Assembly (NCBI GenBank): GCA_021732785.1
Contig: JAKFUG010000011.1
Span: 27,455-91,454, forward strand
DNA: 64,000 nt
Direction of reading: 5' to 3'
Origin: Planctomycetaceae bacterium
Lineage (GTDB): Bacteria; Planctomycetota; Planctomycetia; Planctomycetales; Planctomycetaceae
Made by a program: the position numbers and the translations under genes. The notes beneath the pieces were generated by a model. That model was given only the letters and a program-made list of their open reading frames with translations, made no database searches and was not told where the DNA came from. The stretch's first letter is position 1, and every line of letters begins with the position of its first letter. Shown one piece after another: positions 35,555-43,263 of the stretch.

Positions 35555-38500
35555 TCAGGCGTCCTCGTCTTCGGGATCGGGTTGAATCAGCGGCGAGCGG
35601 TACTTGTGCAGCGTTTCCGCGAGCGGACGGATTTGGTTGACCCGGCAGACCGTCCGATACGGACAGCGCCCGGTGCAATCGGCATCGGGATTGTCCACCA
35701 CGAACTCCCCGGCGCGAATCCCCGCCGCGAGCCGGGGCAAAATCGTAGTCAGCAATTGTTCGAGCGACGTCCACACCGCTTGGTCGAGTGGCGTAAAGCC
35801 TTTCGGGCCGCGCTGTGCCAATCCCGCTTTGAAACCGGTCTCGCGGACGGCCCAGTAACCGAGTTGAAACGGCAAGGCATCCTCAGCGACCAGCCCCAAA
35901 CTTTTGACGGCGAACGCATACAGCACGAGTTGCACCGCGCGGCCGGAACGGACATCTTCGATCGAAATCCGTGGGGGGCGACCGGTCTTGTAATCGATCA
36001 CGTTATAAACCGTGCGTCCCTGAATCTTCGCAACATCAACCCGATCAATGCGGCCGCGGACGAGAACCATTTCGGTCCCATCGCTGAAGTGCAACGGGGG
36101 CGCGAGTGTCAGCCCTTTTTCACTCGGTCGCCGCGGGACATCGCCGAAAGGAATTTCCGTGCGGTTGATGTCCCAGCCCTCTTCCCAACGCTGTTGCACG
36201 AGTTGCCGGTAGTTGTCGAACTGTTGCGAATAGGCTGATGCCCAGTCGGTGAGCAACCGCTCTTCCAGCCGTGTGAGCGCTCGCTGCAACTCGGTTTCGG
36301 TGATGGTCCGCTGTAACCGTTCGGACGCCAGCGCGGTGAACCGTTGCGTCAGTTCCTCCCGATCAATCCCGGCCATTTCGGAACGGAGATCGGCAAGAAC
36401 ATCGTGGACCACCACCCCGCGACGAAGATGGTTGGTCCCTTCTTCCATGGAAGGCAACGGTTCGATGTCGAGCACCGCACTCAACCAGAAGCGGAATGGG
36501 CAATTCGCGTAGGCTTCGAATTCGGTCGTGCTGAACTGTCGATTCGGTCCGAACCGCTCCTGCAAGCGGCGCTGGTTCGTCGGATGTTCCAATCGCCCTT
36601 CGTAAGCCGTGAATCCTTTCGTTTCGAAGCGCGCGATGGCCATTTCAATCGCACCCAGCACGTTCGTGATCATCGGCCGCGTGGTTGATGTTTCCCCGAG
36701 AGCCCGTAGCCAACCCGCACGACCGGTTCGTGCGGCGTCCATCGCGATGAGTCGCCGATCCGCGGATGTCAGTGATTCTTCGTGCGGCGGGATGGGGTCC
36801 AACTGGCCTTCGTTCTGAACCGGCAAGACACCGGATGCGAACAGCCGCCGCAGGGCCATCACATACGGACTGGCGAACGCCGGTTGTCCGCGCACATTGA
36901 CTGCGGCGTAGCTCAACGTGAGCGATTGAGTGGCCCGCATCAGCAGCGACCAGAAGAAGAAGGCTTCTTCCTGTTGATGCAACGCCGCATGCCGCAGCGG
37001 CAAACCCTGGGCGACGAGACGTTCCCGCTCGGCATCGCTGAAGAGGCAATCGTCGCCGCGTCGGCGGGGGAAACTTTCTTCGGTCAGTCCCACAAGAAGC
37101 AGGTGCGGCGTATCGACGTGACGGAGTTGATCCATCGCCAACACTCGGACGGAGCCGGTGTGCTCCGGGAGTGGATCGCGTTCTTCCGAGGCTAACAGAT
37201 CACGCAATTCCTGCAGGAATTCGTCCTGTTTGAGGACCGCGGGGGTGTCCGTCCATTCGGTTTCCGCGACGGCGGCATCGCGCATGACGCGCTGCACCTG
37301 ATCCCATAGCCGTTTGTCATCCGGTGCGTTGGGATCGAGGCCGATACCCACCGCGGACGCGAACTCCGCGAGGACGTCGATCCACTCTCCCAGACTGTGT
37401 TCGCGCCGCAGGGGGGCGGTGGTTTGCTGGTACCATCCCAGCACACGCTCCGCGGCAATCGCGCGGGCCTGGAGATCATCCCTGGTTTCTTCGAGGGCGT
37501 CTTCATCTCGGCGCGACGCGGACGATTCCGTCGCCACCACCCGGCGGACGATGTCGATCATCGCGGCGTGATTGTCGGGGATCCGCAGTTGCCGCAAGAC
37601 CGAAGACGCGGCTCGTGCATCGGCTTCGGCCGTGTTTCGCAGCGCCGGTGGCCGGAAGTATGTCGAGCCGAGCACGGACATCAAGCGGGGATACGCCCAG
37701 TCTTCCACTTCGGTTTGCAGGGCGGCAATCAGAAATTTGACGATCCCTTCCAGACGCAGGGCCGCCCCCGCTTCCGTCCAGGTGGGAATCCCCGCCGATT
37801 GCAACACGCGGCACCAGCGTTCGCCTTCTTCCGATAAACTCCGCACGCCGACGGTAATGGCTCCGGGACGGACACCACTCGCCAGCAGGGCTTTGATTCG
37901 CAAGGCAATCGCCCGCCATTCGCTATCGGGTCCGGTCGCCGCGATGACGCTCAACCCCGCCGCGGACGGTGCCGGATGCTTCTCACGCGGGTTGCCGAAT
38001 AAGCGTGATCGAATCGGTGTGACATACGCCGGTTCGATGGTGGAAGCGGTATCAACGGTGGTTTCGGCGGCCCGCGGGAACGACGAACGGAGCCGAGCCG
38101 CCGTGGATCGGCACTTCGCAAAGAGTTCGTCGCGGCCATCCGTCGGCTCATCCGCCAGCGTGATGATCAAACGGTCGGTTCGTTGGCCCAAGGCTTCCAG
38201 AATCTCGAACTGCGGCCGCGTGAAGTCCGAAAATCCGACAACACTCATGAGCGACCACGGCGGCAACACTCGGCATTTCCCTTCCAGCAGCATGGTCCGC
38301 GCCAGCCAGGTACGACCTTCGTTGTCGTACCAGTTCTGTTGCTGCAGGACGTCCTGATACCGCTGGTACACCAAACCCAATTCGCGGTCGCGATCGGCCG
38401 TGCGGCCACCTTGTGCGGTCACCTTCAGGAAATCCTCGGGCCAGATTTCGTCGCGCTTCAATTCGGAGATGAACCCCGCGACGACATCGAGAAAACCGGC

Positions 38501-38863
38501 CGTCGCAGCGACACCCCGGAAATGCCGAAATGCTCCGGTTTGCTCGAATTCCCGCGTAATCCGTCGCAGCAGCAGCCGTCGGGTGGTCGGCGAAATCCGC
38601 GTGGCGGGTTGATCCGCCGCGGTGACCAGCGACTCGGCGAAATCGTCAAACGTCATCACGTGCGGGGCAAAGAAGGTGGTGAATGACAGCGCAAACAGAC
38701 GCTGCAAAACATCGCGCCGCGAACGTTTGGTTGGCGTGATCCACAAGCCGGTCCCAACGCGATTCGCCGTCGATTCCCGTTGCAGGTGCGCGACGTATTC
38801 CGTCAGCACAGACTGCATGAGTCTGGCTGGGTCGAGTCCCCTCCTGAGTTCGACCAACGCCAT
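35555..38863 (-). CDS. AddB-like PD-(D/E)XK exonuclease/helicase subunit
   Basis: About 1102 residues from Met at 38863, which has GGGA eight bases upstream; another Met lies at 38908. The N-terminal two-thirds is an inactivated helicase-like region as in AddB. The C-terminal nuclease has the active-site stretch VIDYKTG (Asp957) followed by the QLVLYAF helix. Four cysteines in two places, NCPFRFW near 788 and CTGRCPYRTVC near 1070, match the iron-sulfur cluster that staples AddB/Cas4-type nucleases. AddAB repairs double-strand breaks, but addA is not beside it in this window. Confidence 0.8.
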   Translation of the reverse strand: MALVELRRGLDPARLMQSVLTEYVAHLQRESTANRVGTGLWITPTKRSRRDVLQRLFALSFTTFFAPHVMTFDDFAESLVTAADQPATRISPTTRRLLLRRITREFEQTGAFRHFRGVAATAGFLDVVAGFISELKRDEIWPEDFLKVTAQGGRTADRDRELGLVYQRYQDVLQQQNWYDNEGRTWLARTMLLEGKCRVLPPWSLMSVVGFSDFTRPQFEILEALGQRTDRLIITLADEPTDGRDELFAKCRSTAARLRSSFPRAAETTVDTASTIEPAYVTPIRSRLFGNPREKHPAPSAAGLSVIAATGPDSEWRAIALRIKALLASGVRPGAITVGVRSLSEEGERWCRVLQSAGIPTWTEAGAALRLEGIVKFLIAALQTEVEDWAYPRLMSVLGSTYFRPPALRNTAEADARAASSVLRQLRIPDNHAAMIDIVRRVVATESSASRRDEDALEETRDDLQARAIAAERVLGWYQQTTAPLRREHSLGEWIDVLAEFASAVGIGLDPNAPDDKRLWDQVQRVMRDAAVAETEWTDTPAVLKQDEFLQELRDLLASEERDPLPEHTGSVRVLAMDQLRHVDTPHLLLVGLTEESFPRRRGDDCLFSDAERERLVAQGLPLRHAALHQQEEAFFFWSLLMRATQSLTLSYAAVNVRGQPAFASPYVMALRRLFASGVLPVQNEGQLDPIPPHEESLTSADRRLIAMDAARTGRAGWLRALGETSTTRPMITNVLGAIEMAIARFETKGFTAYEGRLEHPTNQRRLQERFGPNRQFSTTEFEAYANCPFRFWLSAVLDIEPLPSMEEGTNHLRRGVVVHDVLADLRSEMAGIDREELTQRFTALASERLQRTITETELQRALTRLEERLLTDWASAYSQQFDNYRQLVQQRWEEGWDINRTEIPFGDVPRRPSEKGLTLAPPLHFSDGTEMVLVRGRIDRVDVAKIQGRTVYNVIDYKTGRPPRISIEDVRSGRAVQLVLYAFAVKSLGLVAEDALPFQLGYWAVRETGFKAGLAQRGPKGFTPLDQAVWTSLEQLLTTILPRLAAGIRAGEFVVDNPDADCTGRCPYRTVCRVNQIRPLAETLHKYRSPLIQPDPEDEDA

Positions 38864-39083
38864 GCCGCATTCCCTGCTCGAGCCGCTCCCGCTCCGAATC
38901 TCTGGCATCCTACTCGAAACCGGAGTTCAGGAAAGGTGTCGCGAATGGAAGAAATCCAGGATCGACGCCCTTGCCGCCTCTCTGGAAAACGCCTAGATTC
39001 AATGGCGGTCATTGATTCTTCGCCGCAGGTTGCGAAGACGGACCGGGAGCGGAGTCTGCCGCCGTCATCAGGGAGAGTGAGTT

Positions 39084-40577
39084 ATGCGCGGTTTGCGACA
39101 CGGTTGGTCGACGTTCATCCTGGCATTTGTCCTCGGGGCCACCTGCGTCCATGCGGTGCCTGCCGCCGAGACGCCGAAGTCCGATGAAGAGTATTACGAA
39201 CTTCTCAAATTGTTCGTCGACACCTTCGAACAAATCGACCGCAATTACGTCACCACAACCGATCGCCGCAAAGTGGTGGAAGCCGCCATGCGGGGCATGA
39301 TTGGTGAGCTCGACCCTTATTCCTCTTACATCGATCCGGAAGAACTGAATCAGTTCAACACCATCGTCGATCAGGAATTCGGCGGGATTGGGATTCAAGT
39401 CACCGTTGAACCGAAAACGCGGCAACTGATGGTGATGACGCCGCTGCCGGGCACCCCCGCTTACAAAGCCGGTGTGCGGGCCGGTGACCGGATCATCGAC
39501 ATTGATGGCAAAGCGACCGCGGAATTTCCCGAAGGTCGCGAAATGGACAACGCCGTCAAGTTGATGCGGGGCAAAGCCGGCGAACCGGTGAAAGTGACGG
39601 TGTTGCACCTCGGCTCCAACAAGCCGGAAACGGTGGAAATTGTCCGTGCGATCATTAAGACGGCCACGGTGATCGGCGATCATTACAACAGCGATGGGAC
39701 TTGGAATTTTCACCTGCCGAACGATCCGAAGATCGGCTACATCCGGTTGACCCATTTCAGCCGAAACAGCACGGAAGAAATGGAAGAAGCCGTCAAACAA
39801 CTCAAAAAGGACGGGATGGAAGCGCTGATTCTGGACCTGCGTTTCAATCCGGGCGGATTGCTTCCCGCCGCGATTGCCATCGCCGATATGTTTGTCGACA
39901 AAGGCGTGATCGTCAGCACCAAGGGACGCAACACTGAAGAGCAAGTCGTGCGGGCGAAGAAGGCCGGAACTTACGGCGGGTTCCCCATGGCGATTCTGGT
40001 AAACCGCTTCAGTGCCTCGGCGAGTGAAATCGTTTCCGCCTGCCTGCAGGATGACAAGCGGGCCATCATCGTTGGCGAACGGACCTGGGGCAAAGGAAGC
40101 GTGCAGAACGTGATCGAACTCGAAGGGGGCAAGAGTGCTCTCAAGCTCACGACGGCGAGCTATCACCGACCGAGCGGCAAGAACATTCACCGCTTCCCGA
40201 CGTCGAAGGAATCGGACGAATGGGGCGTATCACCCGATGCCGGTTACGAAGTGAAGTGGTCGATCCCGGACATGGAAAAGTATCGCGAGTTCCGTTCGGA
40301 TCGCGATGTGCTGCGGTCGTCGGGCGAACCACCGAAGACGGACTACGTCGACAGCCAATTCGCCAAGGCGCTGGAAGCCATCAAGGCGGAACTGGCCAAA
40401 CCAAAGACGGAAGACGCTGAGAAGGCAAAAGACGCGGATAAGCCCGAAGAGAAGAAGGACGACGAAAAGAAGCCGGAAGAAAAGAAGACGACCGGCAAGC
40501 CGAAAGCGTTCCCCGGCGCGGCTGATCTGACGCCGCTCTTCAACATCACGACGTTTCTCCGTATACGATGTGTGTAA
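39084..40577 (+). CDS. S41 C-terminal processing peptidase (CtpA/Prc-like)
   Basis: 497 residues with a Sec signal (cleavage near residue 24-28), an S41 N-terminal helical region, and a PDZ domain (FGGIGIQVTVEP ... AGVRAGDRIIDIDG, ~90-160). The catalytic core carries LDLRFNPGG, the nucleophile stretch SASASE at 310-315 and Lys337 in GERTWGKGS. It would degrade or trim periplasmic proteins. The C-terminal ~70 residues are a Lys/Glu-rich low-complexity tail, and the last residues abut a repeat that begins right after the stop. Confidence 0.93.
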   Translation: MRGLRHGWSTFILAFVLGATCVHAVPAAETPKSDEEYYELLKLFVDTFEQIDRNYVTTTDRRKVVEAAMRGMIGELDPYSSYIDPEELNQFNTIVDQEFGGIGIQVTVEPKTRQLMVMTPLPGTPAYKAGVRAGDRIIDIDGKATAEFPEGREMDNAVKLMRGKAGEPVKVTVLHLGSNKPETVEIVRAIIKTATVIGDHYNSDGTWNFHLPNDPKIGYIRLTHFSRNSTEEMEEAVKQLKKDGMEALILDLRFNPGGLLPAAIAIADMFVDKGVIVSTKGRNTEEQVVRAKKAGTYGGFPMAILVNRFSASASEIVSACLQDDKRAIIVGERTWGKGSVQNVIELEGGKSALKLTTASYHRPSGKNIHRFPTSKESDEWGVSPDAGYEVKWSIPDMEKYREFRSDRDVLRSSGEPPKTDYVDSQFAKALEAIKAELAKPKTEDAEKAKDADKPEEKKDDEKKPEEKKTTGKPKAFPGAADLTPLFNITTFLRIRCV

Positions 40578-40678
40578 AGTAGCCATCACGCTCCGCGTGA
40601 TGAGCGGCTTGCAAAATACGCTTGGAATTGTCTGGTTTTCGATGCGATCCGCTCATCACGCGGAGCGTGATGGCTACC
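40578..40678. repeat. GTAGCCATCACGCTCCGCGTGATGAGCGG inverted pair
   Basis: The left arm GTAGCCATCACGCTCCGCGT plus GATGAGCGG (40578-40606) is mirrored by CCGCTCATCACGCGGAGCGT plus GATGGCTAC (40649-40677). Each arm is internally palindromic. The right arm supplies a GGAG-ATG that could start tsaD. Confidence 0.85.
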
Positions 40679-41710
40679 GAGTCCGTTCGCATGCCGTTGT
40701 TGTTAGCGCTGGAAACGTCGTGCGATGAAACCGCGGCGGCGGTCATCGATCAAGACCGCCACGTGCTGTCGAACATTGTGGCGACACAGCACACGCTCCA
40801 CGAACGGTTCGGCGGCGTGGTCCCGGAGATCGCGTCGCGGGCGCATGTCGAACGGGTGCTGCCCGTCGTTGATGAAGCTCTGCAGCAGGCAGGAACGACA
40901 CTCGGCGAATTGAGTGCGATCGCCGTGGCGACACAGCCCGGACTGGTCGGCTCGTTGTTAGTCGGGCTGACCGCGGCGAAATCGCTCGCGTGGGCACTCG
41001 ATATCCCGCTCCTGGCGGTGAATCATGTCGCCGCGCATTTGTATGCGTGCCGGTTAGCCGCGGGGGCGGAGGCCTTTCCGTGTGTGGGTTTCGTTGTCAG
41101 CGGCGGTCACACGCATCTGTACGATTGCCGATCGCCGGTCGAGTTCGATTTGCTCGGCGCGACCATTGATGACGCGGCCGGGGAAGCCTTTGATAAGGTC
41201 GGACAGATTCTCGGATTGGATTACCCCGGCGGTCCCCTCATCGAAGCGCTGGCCCGGAAGGGCGATCCGCATGCCGTCTCGCTGCCGCGGTCATTTCTGC
41301 ACGATCCGCAATTGAAGTTCAGCTTCAGCGGGTTGAAAACGGCCGTGCTCTATGCCGCGCGCGGAACTCCCGGATCCCGTGACGCACCCATTCCGTTGAC
41401 CGATCAACGTCGGGCCGACATCGCGGCGAGTTTCCAGGAAGCCGCGATCGATATTCTGATCCGCAAGTGCGCGCAGGCATTGGTTCAAACGGCACGAACG
41501 ACGGTGTGTGTCGGAGGCGGTGTCGCCGCCAATACGGCGTTTCGTACCGCGTTGCAGGATATGTGTGCTCTGCGCGGCGTCCGATTGATTATCGCCCCGC
41601 GCGAGTTCTGCACCGACAACGCGGCCATGGGGGCCATCGGCTGGGAACTCTTCGAGCGCGGCATGTTCGCACCGCTGGATGTCGACGTGACACCGGGGTT
41701 AATGCGCTAG
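40670..41710 (+). CDS. tsaD: tRNA N6-adenosine threonylcarbamoyltransferase TsaD
   Basis: 346 residues from the ATG at 40670, or 339 from 40691 (MPLLLALETSCDETAAAV), which is the conserved beginning of the family. The metal-binding His pair is H119xxxH123 in NHVAAHLYA. VSGGHTHL, GATIDDAAGEAFDKVGQILGLDYPGGP, and KFSFSGLKTAVL are standard, as is the C-terminal GGGVAANTAFR. It transfers the threonylcarbamoyl group to A37 of tRNAs that read ANN codons. tsaB, tsaC and tsaE are elsewhere. Confidence 0.95.
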   Translation: MATESVRMPLLLALETSCDETAAAVIDQDRHVLSNIVATQHTLHERFGGVVPEIASRAHVERVLPVVDEALQQAGTTLGELSAIAVATQPGLVGSLLVGLTAAKSLAWALDIPLLAVNHVAAHLYACRLAAGAEAFPCVGFVVSGGHTHLYDCRSPVEFDLLGATIDDAAGEAFDKVGQILGLDYPGGPLIEALARKGDPHAVSLPRSFLHDPQLKFSFSGLKTAVLYAARGTPGSRDAPIPLTDQRRADIAASFQEAAIDILIRKCAQALVQTARTTVCVGGGVAANTAFRTALQDMCALRGVRLIIAPREFCTDNAAMGAIGWELFERGMFAPLDVDVTPGLMR

Positions 41711-41741
41711 TCGAATGCTTCATCGAAGCAGGAAGTGATTC

Positions 41742-41814
41742 TTGTGTGCCACTGGCTCTGCCAGTGCTGTCTTTTTGATTTGCAAAGACACTGGCAGACC
41801 CAGTGGCACACAAA
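41742..41814. repeat. CCACTGGCTCTGCCAGTG repeat, copy 2
   Basis: TTGTGTGCCACTGGCTCTGC plus CAGTG faces GACACTGGCAGACCCAGTGG plus CACACAAA. It is the second copy of the family seen at 35408 and lies between tsaD and the convergent vWA/TPR locus. Confidence 0.85.
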
Positions 41815-41826
41815 TTCAAGATGCCG

Positions 41827-43263
41827 TTAGCGCACGAAGCTAAACGTGAAGACATCCGTGATACTCGAGAACACCGGTTGTGTGGTGATCCGCACATACC
41901 GGCGATCACCGGAAACCGTGGCGAGCGCGCTCATCGTCACGCCTTCATTGAAGAATTGAATGACCGGTTGATATCCCACCGCACCTCCGCCTTGGGGAAA
42001 TCCGCCGCCGTTCCCTGCCCCGCCCCCCTGTCCCAATTGTCCCTGAACCACCGGGGCCAGCCGCTGGGCGACCGTTTGCTGGATGCGGCCGGGCTTCTGA
42101 TCGAGATGGATGGCGGGAAGAATCATCGCGACTTTTTGACGCCGTCCCTGCCGGAGCGATACGCGCACCAACACGTCATTGGCACCGATGTTCACATTGA
42201 TAATCTCTTTTTCCTGCTGAGGTGTCCCCGCATTGCGAGTGACGATTAACCGCGCCCGCTTGCCGACGATTTGTCCCCAACCATGTCGCACGCGGACTTT
42301 GTATTCCCCGCTCCACGCCTGCGGACAGACATATTCGTCGTAGCAATTCTCGGGCTTGGGACCGAGTCCGTCATGCACGAGAATCCCCCCCGCGAGGGTG
42401 AAGGGGTTTTCGCGGGAGCACGTTGATCCCGAGGGTTCATCGACAATCAGGTCCAACTCCCCGGCACCGGTCCATTCGAGTCGCAAGTGCAGATCGCAGC
42501 GCTGCGCTTCGGCGACAGCCTTGTTGAACTCCGCGAGTTTCGTAGTGTCTCCGCTGGCTTCCCACGCGGCTTGCACTTCCGCGACCGCCGTCTCGGCCGA
42601 GTCGATGAATTCGCTGCGTTTGGGGCCCCAACCGTACGCCATGACCCCGACCGCGGCCCACGCCATGCCATCCACGTCGCGACCGCGCTTGGCAAACCGC
42701 AGCGCTTCGACATACGGTTCCAGCCGCGTCGGCTCCAATTCTGCCGCTTGACGGCAACACCGTACGGCCTGAGGGAAACGCTCGAAGCGCGCGAGATAGG
42801 CCGCCAGGAACAGCAAACTCGTCGTATCCGCCGGGATGAGATCGCGGGTGGAAAGCAGCACACGTTCGATCTGGGCCCGTGGGCGTCCGACGATTTCCAT
42901 CGTGAGCGCGAGGATTTCATACATCCACGGTTGAGATTTTCCCGCGAGAATCGATTGCTCGAGCAGGGCGATCACATCTTCGTGACGCTTGGCTTCTTCG
43001 AGTTCCAGAACGAGCTGCCGCAGCGTGGCGTTGTCGATGTCCTGGCGGACCAGTTTGGCCCACGTTTCCGTCGTGGTCGAGCCCGAGGGAAGGACCGATT
43101 TGGCGGCGACCGCCTTCTTTCCTGCGCCGATGGCTTTCGTTTCTGTCGCGGCGGCGGGATTGGAACGACCAGGAGCGGCCGCATCCTCAATGGGACGGGG
43201 CCGCTCCTTGGTTTTGGAAGTGGGGTTCTCTGCGAGGGCGAGAGAATCCTCAATTACGGGAGT
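41827..43263 (-). CDS. Downstream half of the two-frame vWA locus (TPR-like/beta protein)
   Basis: This frame is open from the A9 run at 43263-43271 to a stop at 41827, 478 codons. No ATG, GTG or TTG occurs in its first 96 codons; the first is GTG at 42975. The codons before that look like real protein (PVIEDSLALAENPTSKTKERPRP ... TWAKLVRQDIDNATLRQLV). It then has TPR-like helices (LLFLAAYLARFERFPQAVRCCRQAAELEP), a beta-rich part with DEPSGSTCSRENPFT, and a Gly-rich patch before the end. It is best read as the C-terminal part of the preceding protein, reached by a -1 shift, or as an indel-split gene. Confidence 0.7.
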   Translation of the reverse strand, partial: TPVIEDSLALAENPTSKTKERPRPIEDAAAPGRSNPAAATETKAIGAGKKAVAAKSVLPSGSTTTETWAKLVRQDIDNATLRQLVLELEEAKRHEDVIALLEQSILAGKSQPWMYEILALTMEIVGRPRAQIERVLLSTRDLIPADTTSLLFLAAYLARFERFPQAVRCCRQAAELEPTRLEPYVEALRFAKRGRDVDGMAWAAVGVMAYGWGPKRSEFIDSAETAVAEVQAAWEASGDTTKLAEFNKAVAEAQRCDLHLRLEWTGAGELDLIVDEPSGSTCSRENPFTLAGGILVHDGLGPKPENCYDEYVCPQAWSGEYKVRVRHGWGQIVGKRARLIVTRNAGTPQQEKEIINVNIGANDVLVRVSLRQGRRQKVAMILPAIHLDQKPGRIQQTVAQRLAPVVQGQLGQGGGAGNGGGFPQGGGAVGYQPVIQFFNEGVTMSALATVSGDRRYVRITTQPVFSSITDVFTFSFVR

